Of a stretch of 64,000 bases of DNA, positions 1 to 12,245 are shown piece after piece (within the stretch, counting starts at the first letter, position 1; every line of letters begins with the position of its first letter). This DNA comes from Shimia ponticola (GTDB lineage Bacteria; Pseudomonadota; Alphaproteobacteria; Rhodobacterales; Rhodobacteraceae). The notes under the pieces were generated by a model. It saw nothing but the letters and a program-made list of their open reading frames with translations. It made no database searches and was not told the origin of the DNA. A program made the position numbers and the translations under genes. The stretch is taken from contig NZ_VCDK01000002.1 in the NCBI RefSeq assembly GCF_007995215.1, positions 372,001 to 436,000 of the forward strand, in the 5' to 3' direction.

Positions 1-2
1 GT

Positions 3-476
3 GTCATTCTTGGAAAACAGTTCATCATCTGGCCAATGGGCTTTGGCCTGATGGAACTGTCCCAAGCCTCACCACTGATATTCGAGACGCTGAAGTACCT
101 GGCGGCGGCCTATATCACCTATCTCGCTTGGCGCGTTGCCAACCTGCGGCTTGCGCCAGGACAATCACGGGGGGCAGCACCCGGTTTCGCCGCAGGGCTG
201 ATCGTGCACCCGATGAACCCGAAAGCATGGGCGATGATCACCGGAGCCTTCACTGCATTCATTCCCGCCGGAACAGGCGCGTTTCAGGCGACGTTGACTG
301 TCGCCTTGGTCCTGTTGTCGTGCCAAATCGTTCTGCAACCGCTGTGGGGTATCGCAGGCCAGGCCATCGCCCGTCACTTCGCCGGAAAACCCTCGGAAAA
401 ATATCTCATGTGGACGCTCGCGGCAGCGACCGTCTTGTCTGTGTTCTACGCCTTATTTGCCGGAGACCTCTCATGA
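3..476 (+). CDS. LysE family amino-acid/metabolite exporter, 5' truncated by window edge
   Basis: The frame is open from base 3 with no stop before the edge, so the N-terminus lies outside the window. About 157 residues are visible; LysE/RhtB exporters are about 200, so roughly 45 are missing. The visible part is hydrophobic with about four membrane segments. It contains the family-typical stretch GLIVHPMNPKAW, where a conserved NPK lies in a membrane segment. The role is inner-membrane efflux of an amino acid or related small metabolite; the substrate cannot be read from the sequence. The TGA stop overlaps the ATG of the next gene (ATGA), so the two are probably translationally coupled. Confidence 0.85.
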   Translation, partial: VILGKQFIIWPMGFGLMELSQASPLIFETLKYLAAAYITYLAWRVANLRLAPGQSRGAAPGFAAGLIVHPMNPKAWAMITGAFTAFIPAGTGAFQATLTVALVLLSCQIVLQPLWGIAGQAIARHFAGKPSEKYLMWTLAAATVLSVFYALFAGDLS

Positions 477-984
477 TCCATGAACAGATCATCGACCAGG
501 CCACCTTTGAAACTGAACGTCTCACGCTGCGTCCGCTGCGCCCAAGTGACAAGGGTATGCTGGATATGCACGGGGGCGATGAACGCGTGGCACGGATGAC
601 CACATCCATCCCGCATCCTTTGCCGCCGGGCGCATCCGAGGCGTTTGTCAAAACGACATGGGATCCAAAGCGGACAGAAGATGTCTGGGCAATGGACGGC
701 TCCAAGTCAGACTTGCCAGAGCTCTTGGGGTGCATCGCTCTGGAGCGGATGGATCGCGGACAATCCGAGATCGGCTACTGGATCGCGCCCAGTGTTTGGA
801 ACATGGGCCTTGCTCGAGAAGCGGTTGGCAAAATCATTGCCGAGAACCCGCAAGAGAATGCAACGATCTTTGGGTCCGTGTTTCAGGACAATCCGGCGTC
901 TGCTCGGGTCCTGACACATTGCGGATTTGATTACCTAGGGGATGCAGAGGCCTATTCTGTCGCCCGCGAAGCAACGGTGCCGAC

Positions 985-1012
<28 letters not shown>
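473..1012 (+). CDS. GNAT family N-acetyltransferase (RimJ/RimL type)
   Basis: A 179-residue protein with the Acetyltransf_3/RimJ-like pattern. It has an N-terminal ETERLTLRPL strand, a central GYWIAPSVWNMGLAREAV stretch that forms the acetyl-CoA-binding turn, and a C-terminal NPASARVLTHCGFDYLG motif. It should transfer an acetyl group from acetyl-CoA to an amine; the acceptor is unknown. The ATG overlaps the LysE stop, and the 3' end overlaps the next gene by 28 bp. GNAT genes of this type sit just upstream of obg in many Rhodobacteraceae (family knowledge), so co-transcription with obg-proB-proA is likely. Confidence 0.85.
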
Positions 1013-4165
<3,153 letters not shown>

Positions 4166-4182
4166 CGAGAAGGGGAACGGCC

Positions 4183-5433
4183 ATGAAAGACATGGACAAC
4201 ATCGCCGCCGCCATGACGGATCTGGGCGCCCGCGCGAAAGCTGCGGCTGCAGAACTGGCCTTTGCCCGACCGGAGCAGAAGCAAAAGGCGCTTGAGGCTG
4301 CTGCTGATGCGGTTTGGGCCAAGCGCGAAGAGATCAAGGCTGCAAATGCGCGTGATATGGAATTTGGCCGTGAAAAGGGCCTGAGCGCGGCGATGATGGA
4401 TCGTCTGATGCTGGATGACGCCCGTATTCAAGGGATTTGCGATGGGTTGCGGGCCGTCGCAGGCCAAGATGACCCTGTCGGTGCAGTGATGGAGGAATGG
4501 GATCGTCCGACGGGGCTAAACATTCAGCGGGTGCGCACGCCTCTGGGCGTCGTGGGTGTCATTTACGAAAGTCGGCCCAACGTAACCGCGGATGCAGGGG
4601 CCTTGTGCCTGAAATCAGGGAATGCGGTGATCCTTCGTGGCGGGTCAGAAGGATTCAACTCGTCCACCGCGATCCACGCTTGCCTTGTCGAGGGGCTTCA
4701 GGCCGCTGGGTTGCCAGAGGATGCGATCCAATTGGTGCCGACACGGGACCGGGCCGCCGTCAGCGCCCTTTTGACCATGACTGATTATGTCGATGTCATT
4801 GTCCCGCGCGGCGGGAAGGGTCTTGTTGGGCTGGTTCAGCGCGAAGCGCGTGTGCCTGTGTTTGCCCATCTTGAGGGGATTGTTCACATCTACATTGACC
4901 CTTCCGCTGATCCGCAAAAGGCGCTGGATGTGGTCTTGAACGCCAAAACGCGCCGAACGGGCATTTGTGGTGCCGCAGAGTGTCTGCTGGTTCACAAGGA
5001 TGCCGTCGAACTGGGGCAGCAACTTGTAGACATGCTCAAAGACGCAGGCGTCGCGGTGCACGCTGAAGGGCTGAATGGCACCGATGCGGCAGGTCCAGAT
5101 GATTGGGGTAAGGAGTACCTTGATATGGAGATCGCGGCGCGCGTGGTCGACGATCTGGATGGCGCGATCGCGCATATCCGCACCTATGGGTCCAATCACA
5201 CCGATTGCATTATCGCGGAGGATCAGGCCGCGGTGGATCGGTTCTTTGAACGTCTGGATAGCGCCATACTGATGCACAATGCCTCGACCCAGTTTGCCGA
5301 CGGTGGTGAATTTGGCATGGGCGCAGAGATCGGCATCGCGACGGGTAAAATGCATGCGCGGGGCCCGGTGGGTGCTGCGCAGCTAACCAGCTTTAAATAC
5401 CTCGTTCGTGGCGACGGGACAGTGCGCGCATAG
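4183..5433 (+). CDS. proA: Gamma-glutamyl phosphate reductase
   Basis: A 416-residue NADPH-dependent reductase that converts the ProB product to glutamate 5-semialdehyde, which cyclises to the proline precursor. It has an aldehyde-dehydrogenase-like fold. The catalytic cysteine is Cys262 in [13 protein letters not shown], and the [19 protein letters not shown] stretch near the C-terminus is highly conserved. An AGAAGGGG ribosome site precedes the ATG. It ends 14 bp from the convergent chpT gene. Confidence 0.97.
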   Translation: MKDMDNIAAAMTDLGARAKAAAAELAFARPEQKQKALEAAADAVWAKREEIKAANARDMEFGREKGLSAAMMDRLMLDDARIQGICDGLRAVAGQDDPVGAVMEEWDRPTGLNIQRVRTPLGVVGVIYESRPNVTADAGALCLKSGNAVILRGGSEGFNSSTAIHACLVEGLQAAGLPEDAIQLVPTRDRAAVSALLTMTDYVDVIVPRGGKGLVGLVQREARVPVFAHLEGIVHIYIDPSADPQKALDVVLNAKTRRTGICGAAECLLVHKDAVELGQQLVDMLKDAGVAVHAEGLNGTDAAGPDDWGKEYLDMEIAARVVDDLDGAIAHIRTYGSNHTDCIIAEDQAAVDRFFERLDSAILMHNASTQFADGGEFGMGAEIGIATGKMHARGPVGAAQLTSFKYLVRGDGTVRA

Positions 5434-5447
5434 GCATGCGCGCGCCG

Positions 5448-6101
5448 TTACGCCGGATGAATGCTTACGTGGATTGATCCGGTATCCTGCACGATATCAA
5501 TGCGTTTGGCCTGTGCGTCCTGTTCGGCACCGGCCAACGCAAAGTGAACTTGCGCGGCCGCCAAATTGTCCACGTCGTCTGCGTGGGTGATGATCCGCCA
5601 AAGCGGCCCAATTTCGGCAAAACGTTCCGCTCGGGCATTCAGCGTCCAGACCGCATCTGATTTGGACACGACGACCGCGCCGCCAAATGGCATGGCTGTC
5701 TCCAAACACTGGAGCAGGAGAAAACAGAGTTTGACCTCAGACCTCGGCACACGGTCGGTGGGTGTCCACTGGATCGTTTGGCGCATTCCTGCGGACATCG
5801 CATCCAGCGTGGTGCTGATGTCAGAAACGTCTAGCATATCGCCCTTTTGACATGCTCCGAAGGCAATGCGCATAAATCTAAGCCGTGCATTTGCATTTTG
5901 CACGCTGTCGCGGATCAGTGTGATTTCCGGCCCAAACGCCCCGTCGGGTGCCATATCAAGCAGTTCAACCCCATTGCTGATCGCGCCGAGTGGATTAACT
6001 AGGTCGTGACAGATACGAGAACTGACAAGAGCGACAAGCTCTTCAGCGGTCAGCGGCTTGGGATCAGTCACGGTGTGTAGCTCGCTCAAAGGAAAACTCA
6101 T
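5448..6101 (-). CDS. chpT: ChpT-type histidine phosphotransferase
   Basis: A 217-residue protein matching the HPTransfase/ChpT family. The phosphorylatable His32 lies in RICHDLVNPLGAISNG, in the first helix of the dimeric four-helix bundle, followed by a degenerate kinase-like C-terminal domain. In alphaproteobacteria ChpT passes phosphate from CckA to CtrA and CpdR (established in Caulobacter). In Rhodobacterales this route controls motility and gene-transfer-agent genes. The ATG at 6101 lies in a CATG that also supplies the start of the divergent DUF3553 gene. An in-frame GTG at 6071 is an alternative; neither has a strong ribosome site. Confidence 0.88.
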   Translation of the reverse strand: MSFPLSELHTVTDPKPLTAEELVALVSSRICHDLVNPLGAISNGVELLDMAPDGAFGPEITLIRDSVQNANARLRFMRIAFGACQKGDMLDVSDISTTLDAMSAGMRQTIQWTPTDRVPRSEVKLCFLLLQCLETAMPFGGAVVVSKSDAVWTLNARAERFAEIGPLWRIITHADDVDNLAAAQVHFALAGAEQDAQAKRIDIVQDTGSIHVSIHPA

Positions 6102-6279
6102 GCAAGGTCTCGAAGGGCTCTATGAGCCGGGAATGTACGTGCAGCACCCGACACAGCCTGACTGGGGAACTGGCCAGGTGCAATCGAATATCGGAGGCAA
6201 AATCACGGTCATGTTCCCGGATGAGGGTAAGGTTGTCATCGACGCAACTCGCGTCGAATTAATCCCAGTTTTTCGCTAG
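6100..6279 (+). CDS. DUF3553 small protein
   Basis: A 59-residue protein matching the DUF3553 pattern: LYEPGMYVQHPTQPDWGTGQ, then IGGKITVMFPDEGKVVID. The short all-beta module resembles the RNA-polymerase/DNA-binding modules of CarD and UvrD C-termini, so it may bind nucleic acid or polymerase; this is inference. An AAAGGA ribosome site 7-8 nt upstream supports the ATG at 6100, which is preferred over an upstream in-frame start at 6058. The gene starts back-to-back with chpT, so its promoter must lie inside chpT. Confidence 0.85.
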   Translation: MQGLEGLYEPGMYVQHPTQPDWGTGQVQSNIGGKITVMFPDEGKVVIDATRVELIPVFR

Positions 6280-6386
6280 TTCTGTTTAACGGCAGGTTAA
6301 TTTTTGGTGTGTGCCCAGAAACCTTTGCCTTTGGGCGATATGATTGCCAAGACCAAGCGCTGCGCATATCCATCGGCGAACGCTGA

Positions 6387-7178
6387 GTGATTGACCGCCA
6401 ATTGATGCAGAACACTGATCCGAACTTGTCTGTTCGCCTTGCTACAAGTGAGGCTGATCGCCTTGCAGCCCAACGCCTGCGTTATCGGGTCTTTGTCGAA
6501 GAGCTTGGCGGCGACGGCGACCTTGTCGATCACGAGGGCCGGTTCGAGCGTGACGCGTTCGATGCCTATTATGATCATCTCATCGTGGTCGATGACCAAC
6601 GGTCTGAGGTTCAACTGGATCACGTTGTAGGCGTTTATCGGCTCTTGCCGAGCGATCGAAAGACGCCACTCGGATTCTACACATCGGGAGAATACGACCT
6701 TGCGGTCCTAGAGGCGTCTGGGCGCAAGCTTCTGGAACTGGGCCGGTCCTGTGTTGATGCAAAGCATCGGGGTGGCGCGGCGATGTTTATGCTCTGGTCT
6801 GCGCTGGCGCAGTATATCCAAGAAAGGGACATCGAGGTTCTTTTTGGCGTAGCCTCGTTTCACGGCACCGATGTCGATGCTTTGGCCGATCCGTTGAGCT
6901 TTCTGCATCATCGGCATCTGGCTCCCGCGGATTTGCGTGTACGCGCAGTTGCAGATCAGTTTCAGAGCATGGACCTGCGCGCCGAAAGCGCAGTCGACCG
7001 CAAGGCCGCGATGCGGGCGATGCCAGCATTGATCAAGGCATACCTGCGAATTGGTGGCTTTGTGGGCGAGGGGGCTTTTGTCGACGTCCCGTTCAACACG
7101 ACCGATGTGTGCCTGATCCTTGATATTGACAGGCTCGATCCACGTCACCGGGCCCTCTACACCGGTGAACGGCCATGA
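6387..7178 (+). CDS. olsB: L-ornithine N(alpha)-acyltransferase, ornithine-lipid synthesis
   Basis: A 263-residue GNAT-fold acyltransferase of the OlsB family. It joins a 3-hydroxyacyl group from acyl-ACP to the alpha-amine of ornithine to give lyso-ornithine lipid. Supporting stretches are RLRYRVFVEELGG near the N-terminus, LELGRSCVDAKHRGG in the centre and the FHGTDVDA region. The next gene is an OlsA-type acyltransferase whose ATG overlaps the stop here, which makes the pathway call firm. The listed start is a GTG; an ATG at 6405 is an equally possible start, and no clear ribosome site separates them. The 107 bp upstream hold only a weak imperfect hairpin. Confidence 0.9.
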   Translation: MIDRQLMQNTDPNLSVRLATSEADRLAAQRLRYRVFVEELGGDGDLVDHEGRFERDAFDAYYDHLIVVDDQRSEVQLDHVVGVYRLLPSDRKTPLGFYTSGEYDLAVLEASGRKLLELGRSCVDAKHRGGAAMFMLWSALAQYIQERDIEVLFGVASFHGTDVDALADPLSFLHHRHLAPADLRVRAVADQFQSMDLRAESAVDRKAAMRAMPALIKAYLRIGGFVGEGAFVDVPFNTTDVCLILDIDRLDPRHRALYTGERP

Positions 7179-8005
7179 CGACATCGTGGGACGGCGCAGA
7201 ATACCCCGAGAATGTTGCGCGCACGCCAAGGGCGTGGTGGCGGGCTTTGCGGCGCGGCCTTCCGCTTGCGATCGTCACCTTCGGCTGTCTGGGTCTTCTG
7301 TTGTTGCTGCGGCTGGTCGAGCGACCGCTCTTTGGCATGGACCGTCCAATTACACCCCACATTACCCAGTTTGTATGCCGAAGCGCATTCCGGCTCATGG
7401 GCATGCAGCTTGTGGTGGAAGGCACGCCCATGGTCGAAAAAGGCGCCGCCGTGGCGAACCATTCGTCCTGGCTGGATATCTTTGCGCTGAATGCACCGCA
7501 AAGGGTCTATTTCGTCTCGAAATCCGAGGTTGCAGGCTGGCCGGGTATCGGCTGGCTGGCTCGTGCGACGGGGACCTTGTTCATCGAACGCAAGCGGTCT
7601 CAGGCGCTCGCGCATGGTCGGATGTTTCGCGACAGGCTGTTGGCTGGCCATCATCTTATGTTTTTCCCGGAGGGCACATCGACGGACGGCAGGCGGGTTT
7701 TGCCGTTTAAGCCGACCCTGTTTGCCCCGTTTCAAGAGGATGGCTTGCGCGACACGTTGCACATCCAACCGATCTCACTGGTCTACACTGCGCCAGAAGG
7801 CGCGCCGGACCGGTTCTATGGCTGGTGGGGGGATATGGATTTTGGGAACGGTTTGCTGAACGTCCTGATGGTCCGGAACCCGGGCGGCGTTACTGTGATA
7901 TTCCATGAGCCTCTGCGCGTCGCGGATTATCCAGATCGCAAATCGTTGGCCAAGGCGCTGGAAGAGGTCGTGCGCAGCCGCGTGCCTCAGCCCTGCGACA
8001 CCTGA
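7175..8005 (+). CDS. olsA: Lyso-ornithine lipid O-acyltransferase (PlsC family)
   Basis: A 276-residue membrane-associated 1-acyl-glycerol-phosphate-acyltransferase-family enzyme. It has an N-terminal membrane segment (residues 30-48), the catalytic HX4D motif in NHSSWLD (His96, Asp101) and the substrate-binding FPEGTS (164-169). With olsB immediately upstream (ATGA overlap) it should add the second fatty acid to lyso-ornithine lipid. It may also acylate lysophosphatidic acid, as some OlsA proteins do. The 3' end overlaps the convergent ThiE-like gene by 19 bp. Confidence 0.9.
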   Translation: MTTSWDGAEYPENVARTPRAWWRALRRGLPLAIVTFGCLGLLLLLRLVERPLFGMDRPITPHITQFVCRSAFRLMGMQLVVEGTPMVEKGAAVANHSSWLDIFALNAPQRVYFVSKSEVAGWPGIGWLARATGTLFIERKRSQALAHGRMFRDRLLAGHHLMFFPEGTSTDGRRVLPFKPTLFAPFQEDGLRDTLHIQPISLVYTAPEGAPDRFYGWWGDMDFGNGLLNVLMVRNPGGVTVIFHEPLRVADYPDRKSLAKALEEVVRSRVPQPCDT

Positions 8006-8610
8006 ACCAACTCGACAAGCTGTTGCGCCGGTGTGTCAGAGTTCCAAACCTCTGGCCCCAGACCAAAGAAATCAACATGCGGTGCCAGTTTGTGGACCAT
8101 GTCTGTCGTCAATCCACCTTCGGCGACGACCGGTACCTCGATCATCTGTGACCACCACTCAAAAAGGTCGGCGGGTGCCACGGTCCCGTCACCAAGAGCA
8201 GAGGCGGTCACAGGGCCAAAGCTGACGTAGTCAGCGCCGTGTTCTCCGGCTGACATGCCGTCATGGCGCGATGCCTGACAATGACACCCGACAATCGGGT
8301 CGGGACCGAATTCCTTGCGCACGCTCCGGATGGATCGCGCGCCATCGTTGAGATGAACACCATCCAGCCCCAGCCTTTCGACCAGCTGAACATGGGTGTC
8401 GATCACCAACGGCACATCGCGTGAATAGCACACCTCTCTTACCGCGTCGGCCGCACGCATGAGACGGTCTTCGTCAGAGGTTGCCAGTGCAAGTCGAACG
8501 CAGGCCACATCGGTTGCATCCAGACATTGGGCCAACTGGCCAGGGAACTGCGACAGTTCAAAATCCGGAGGGGTAATGAGGTAAATCTGCGGATGCTCGA
8601 TCTCGGCCAT
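7987..8610 (-). CDS. TMP-TENI superfamily protein, annotated-style thiamine phosphate synthase
   Basis: A 207-residue TIM-barrel protein of the ThiE/TenI family (YLITPPDF start, LGLDGVHLND, GADYVSFGPV, VPVVAEGGLT). Several positions that bind substrate in characterised ThiE look changed. The QLREK-type strand reads CVRLALATSD, the VND segment reads VIDTHVQL, and the phosphate loop after the GPV strand lacks the usual T-K-x pair. It may therefore be a divergent thiamine phosphate synthase or a TenI-like protein with another role. The start at 8610 is chosen because a longer in-frame extension to 9108 runs antisense through trmJ and has no family similarity. Confidence 0.75.
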   Translation of the reverse strand: MAEIEHPQIYLITPPDFELSQFPGQLAQCLDATDVACVRLALATSDEDRLMRAADAVREVCYSRDVPLVIDTHVQLVERLGLDGVHLNDGARSIRSVRKEFGPDPIVGCHCQASRHDGMSAGEHGADYVSFGPVTASALGDGTVAPADLFEWWSQMIEVPVVAEGGLTTDMVHKLAPHVDFFGLGPEVWNSDTPAQQLVELVQVSQG

Positions 8611-8772
8611 GGCACGGCTCCTTTTGCGTGGTTCTATATCCTTCGCAGCAAAGCCTGTCGATGGGGGTGCAACCCGATTTGCCCCATGAAATCCGCCGGA
8701 TGGGCATGCCAAACGGCCCGCGACCGGGTGTCCTTCTTGTGGTCGGACGGAGGCGGGCGTATCAGTCCGTTG

Positions 8773-9528
8773 ATGGAAAAAAACGCTCAGCCGACATTCG
8801 TCCTGGTCCGCCCGCAAATGGGCGAAAACATTGGCGCAGCCGCGCGTGCCATGTGGAATTTTGGCTTGGACCGCATGCGCATTGTCGATCCGCGCGACGG
8901 ATGGCCAAACCAACGGGCCGTCGCATTGGCCAGTGGTGCGGGGCGGCTTTTGGATCAGGCTATGGTCACCGAGGATTTGGCGGGGGCCTTGAGCGAAACA
9001 ACCTATGTCTTTGCCACAACCGCGCGGCAACGCGGTCTGACCAAGCCTGTATTCACGCCCGAACGCGCGATGGCTTTGGCGGCTGAAAAGATCGCAGCAG
9101 GCCAACACGTGGCCGTCTTGTTCGGTCCTGAACGTGCGGGATTGGAAAATGACGATGTGGCCCGTGCCAACGCGATCATCACGGTGCCGGTGAACCCAGA
9201 GTTCTTTTCTCTGAACCTAGCGCAATGCGTGTTGCTGACGGCCTATGAATGGCAGCGTCAAATCGCAGAGCTTGAGCATGAGCGTGTCGACATGGCCAAG
9301 ACGGACTGGGCCACGGGCGAGGAAATGGAGCATCTGGCCGCTCATTACGAAGACCAGCTCCAAGACGCCGGTTTCTTTTTTCCCGAAGCGAAGGCTCAAG
9401 GGATGAAGATGAATTTGCGAAACCTGTGGTCACGTATGCCGTTGACCCGGGCAGACGTTCAAATGCTGCATGGTATTATGCGCCAAATGGTGCGCTGGAA
9501 AAACAAAAGTGAGAAGGAACGGACATGA
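8773..9528 (+). CDS. trmJ: tRNA (cytidine/uridine-2'-O-)-methyltransferase TrmJ, SPOUT family
   Basis: A 251-residue SPOUT methyltransferase. The N-terminal knot domain holds RPQMGENIGAAARAMWNFG, then LFGPERAGLENDD and the cofactor-binding NPEFFSLNLAQCVLL. These are the three conserved SpoU motifs. TrmJ methylates the ribose of residue 32 in several tRNAs (family knowledge). The ATG at 8773 begins the conserved domain. The frame is open further upstream to 8527, but that stretch overlaps the 5' part of the divergent ThiE-like gene and is unlike the family. The stop overlaps the ctaA ATG. Confidence 0.9.
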   Translation: MEKNAQPTFVLVRPQMGENIGAAARAMWNFGLDRMRIVDPRDGWPNQRAVALASGAGRLLDQAMVTEDLAGALSETTYVFATTARQRGLTKPVFTPERAMALAAEKIAAGQHVAVLFGPERAGLENDDVARANAIITVPVNPEFFSLNLAQCVLLTAYEWQRQIAELEHERVDMAKTDWATGEEMEHLAAHYEDQLQDAGFFFPEAKAQGMKMNLRNLWSRMPLTRADVQMLHGIMRQMVRWKNKSEKERT

Positions 9529-10664
9529 GCAAGACCCGATCCATCTTTGAAGAGGTTGGAGAGAAGCAGGAAGCGCCTGCGACGGCACCGGGTGCCATCG
9601 ACAAAGGCCGCGGCGGCGCCCGCGGAGCAATCCGCGCGTGGTTGATCCTTTTGGCTGCGCTGGTTGTCGTTATGATCACGGTCGGTGGCCTGACACGACT
9701 GACGGACAGCGGCTTGTCCATCACCGAATGGGCTCCTGTAACCGGGGCAATCCCGCCGATGGATGCCGCAACGTGGGAAAGCGAGTTCGAAAAATATCGC
9801 GCCATCCCTGAATACCAGTTGCAGAACAAAGGCATGTCATTGGCCGAGTTCAAGGTGATCTACTGGTGGGAGTGGGGACATCGCCAACTGGGCCGCGTTA
9901 TCGGCCTCGTCTGGGCGGTTGGGTTCTTGTATTTCCTGATCCGCCGTCAGATCCCGACCGGGTGGACAGGTCGATTGCTTTTGCTGGGCGCTTTGGGCGG
10001 TCTCCAAGGTGCCATCGGTTGGTGGATGGTGGCGTCCGGGCTTACGGGCACAATGCTTGATGTGGCCTCTTATCGGCTAGCAACGCACCTTGGTCTCGCC
10101 TTTGTCATCATCGGCTTCATAGCGTGGTTCTCATTTGAACTTGCGCGTCCCGAACGGGAAATCATGCAGGCGCGGCGCCTGCGCGAAGCGCGCCTCGGGA
10201 CCTTGGCATCGGTGTTCGTCGGAGCTCTCTTTATCCAGATCCTGATCGGTGCTCTGGTCGCGGGCATTGATGCGGGACGGTCCTATAACGACTGGCCGCT
10301 GATGTCGGGCGAGGTGTTCCCATCGAATGCGCTTGATCTGGAACCGATGTGGCGGAACTTCTTTGAAAATGCCGGGATGGTTCAATTCATTCACCGGACG
10401 TGGGGATACCTTGTGTTCGCGCTTGCGATCTACCTGGGGGTTCGTGCTGCGAAATCTCCGCACAAACTGACGCGCAAGGCTTTTGGCCGGGTTGGGCTGT
10501 TGATCACGGCCATGGTGGTCATCGGGATTGTGACGGTCTTGATGTCAGCACCACTTTGGATCGCGATCACGCACCAGTTCGTCGGCGTTCTGTTGTGGGT
10601 GGCAGCGATCTATGCGCTGTTCTTGACCCGTTTTCCGATTGAAACCTCTGTGCGGGACGCCTGA
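9525..10664 (+). CDS. ctaA: Heme A synthase, COX15/CtaA type 2
   Basis: A 379-residue polytopic membrane protein that oxidises the C8 methyl of heme O to a formyl group, making heme A for aa3-type cytochrome oxidases. It has about eight membrane segments. Conserved sites include GGLTRLTDSGLSITEW, the WWEWGHRQLGR heme-ligand histidine region, AGIDAGRSYNDWPLM and QFIHRTWGY near the third histidine, plus a late IAITHQFVGVLLW histidine. The long hydrophilic N-terminus (about 35 residues) is typical of the alphaproteobacterial/mitochondrial type. Its ATG overlaps the trmJ stop. Confidence 0.95.
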   Translation: MSKTRSIFEEVGEKQEAPATAPGAIDKGRGGARGAIRAWLILLAALVVVMITVGGLTRLTDSGLSITEWAPVTGAIPPMDAATWESEFEKYRAIPEYQLQNKGMSLAEFKVIYWWEWGHRQLGRVIGLVWAVGFLYFLIRRQIPTGWTGRLLLLGALGGLQGAIGWWMVASGLTGTMLDVASYRLATHLGLAFVIIGFIAWFSFELARPEREIMQARRLREARLGTLASVFVGALFIQILIGALVAGIDAGRSYNDWPLMSGEVFPSNALDLEPMWRNFFENAGMVQFIHRTWGYLVFALAIYLGVRAAKSPHKLTRKAFGRVGLLITAMVVIGIVTVLMSAPLWIAITHQFVGVLLWVAAIYALFLTRFPIETSVRDA

Positions 10665-10666
10665 CC

Positions 10667-12145
10667 ATGACTGCTTATGAAGACCTGATGGCGTTCGACC
10701 GTGACACCCGTGCGCTTGCTTCTGTGCAGGGGCGTTTAGGCTGGGATCAGGAAACTGTTATGCCGCGGGGGGCTGCCGGTCAGCGCAGTGATGAAATGGC
10801 GGCTCTTGAGGCCGTCTTGCACGCACGTCGTACAGACCCGCGCATTGGTGAGTGGCTCTCTGACATCGACACAGAGACACTAGACGACGTCGGCAAGGCG
10901 AACCTGCGCCACATCAGTCGGGACTATGCCCGCAACACCAAGGTGCCAGCAAAGCTCGCCGCTGATCTGGCGCGCCTGACCTCCACGGCTCAAGGCATCT
11001 GGGCAGAGGCCCGTGCAAACGAAGATGTCGCGGCCTTTTTGCCGACGCTGGCAGAGGTTGTGTCGCTGAAGCGCGAAGAAGGTGCCGCCATGGCAGATGG
11101 CGGTGACGTGTATGACGCGATGTTGCAGGATTATGAACCGGGGGCCACGGCAGCCGATCTGGATCAGATGTTCGGGGCCTTGCGTCCCGGTCTGGTCGAT
11201 TTGCGTGACCGCATTCTGGACGCACCGGTTCCGACCGGGGTCACAGGGACCTTTGACGAAAGCGCGCAAATGAAACTGACGCGCGCGTTGGCGCGGGCGT
11301 TTGGATACGATTTCAAACACGGACGCATCGACAAGGCCGTGCATCCGTTTTCCAGTGGTTCCGGCCACGATGTGCGCATCACAACCCGCACGTCCGAGAC
11401 TGATCCATTCAACTGCTTCTACTCAACCATCCATGAGGTTGGGCATGCGTGTTACGAACAGAATATCGACGATGCCTATATGATGACGCCGCTCGGCAGT
11501 GGCGTGTCGATGGGCGTGCACGAAAGCCAAAGCCGCATCTATGAAAACCAGATCGGACGCAGCCGCGCCTTTACCGGTTGGTTGTTTGACCAAATGAAGG
11601 ACGCGTTCGGCGATTTTGGGATTGAGGATGCTGATGCGTTTTACGCAGCGGTCAACCGGGTGAACAAAGGCTATATCCGGACCGAAGCCGACGAGGTGCA
11701 GTACAATCTGCATGTTCTTTTGCGATTTGATCTTGAGAAGGCGCTGATCTCTGGTGATCTGGCTGTGTCTGATCTGGAAGGGGCGTGGAACGAACGCTTT
11801 GCCGCGGACTTTGGCTATGCGGTCGACAAACCATCCAATGGGTGCCTTCAGGACGTGCATTGGTCGGTTGGGTTGTTTGGGTATTTCCCGACCTATTCCT
11901 TGGGCAACGTCTATGCAGGATGCCTGCACGAGGCCCTGCGCCGAGATGTGCCGGAGTTGGATGCCAGCCTTGCGATTGGGGATACGTCGCCGGCGACATC
12001 ATGGCTTTGCGAAAACCTGCAACGGCACGGTGGCTTGTACGAGCCAAAAGAAATCATCGAACGCGCAAGCGGTCAGGCCCCGTCCGAGGGCCCATTGCTG
12101 CGATACATCGAAGACAAGTTCCGCAGCATTTACGCGATCGACTGA
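10667..12145 (+). CDS. Metallo-carboxypeptidase, peptidase family M32
   Basis: A 492-residue cytoplasmic carboxypeptidase of the M32 family (Taq carboxypeptidase type, usually about 500 residues). The zinc motif is HEVGH at 256-260, with a downstream glutamate in GVHESQSRIYEN as third ligand. Further family motifs are DEVQYNLHVLLRFDLE, DVHWSVGLFGYFPTYSLGN and the RIDKAVHPFSSG stretch. It removes C-terminal residues from peptides with broad specificity. It starts 2 nt after ctaA and probably belongs to the trmJ-ctaA unit, although function is not obviously linked. A strong hairpin follows the stop. Confidence 0.94.
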   Translation: MTAYEDLMAFDRDTRALASVQGRLGWDQETVMPRGAAGQRSDEMAALEAVLHARRTDPRIGEWLSDIDTETLDDVGKANLRHISRDYARNTKVPAKLAADLARLTSTAQGIWAEARANEDVAAFLPTLAEVVSLKREEGAAMADGGDVYDAMLQDYEPGATAADLDQMFGALRPGLVDLRDRILDAPVPTGVTGTFDESAQMKLTRALARAFGYDFKHGRIDKAVHPFSSGSGHDVRITTRTSETDPFNCFYSTIHEVGHACYEQNIDDAYMMTPLGSGVSMGVHESQSRIYENQIGRSRAFTGWLFDQMKDAFGDFGIEDADAFYAAVNRVNKGYIRTEADEVQYNLHVLLRFDLEKALISGDLAVSDLEGAWNERFAADFGYAVDKPSNGCLQDVHWSVGLFGYFPTYSLGNVYAGCLHEALRRDVPELDASLAIGDTSPATSWLCENLQRHGGLYEPKEIIERASGQAPSEGPLLRYIEDKFRSIYAID

Positions 12146-12153
12146 CACGCAAA

Positions 12154-12179
12154 ACGCCGTGCACCAAGGTGCGCGGCGT
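12154..12179. terminator. Hairpin between the M32 peptidase and gyrA, probably bidirectional
   Basis: ACGCCGTGCAC and GTGCGCGGCGT pair over 11 bp with one G-T wobble around a CAAG loop. A T-rich stretch follows on the + strand (TATTTCC), and TTTT follows on the - strand, so it can end transcripts of both convergent genes. Confidence 0.75.
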
Positions 12180-12214
12180 CAGTATTTCCTATGATCAAGT
12201 TGCGCGGAAAGCGC

Positions 12215-12236
12215 GGATCGGGCAGGGGCCCGATCC
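12215..12236 (-). terminator. Second hairpin just past the gyrA stop
   Basis: A perfect 9-bp stem (GGATCGGGC / GCCCGATCC) with a 4-nt loop begins 9 bp past the gyrA stop. It lacks a clear T run, so it may be a stability element or part of a compound terminator with the hairpin at 12154-12179. Confidence 0.55.
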
Positions 12237-12245
12237 TTGGTTCAA

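Noticed and set aside
8527-8772. N-terminal extension of trmJ
   Set aside because: Overlaps the divergent ThiE-like gene and has no similarity to SPOUT proteins; the conserved domain starts at 8773.
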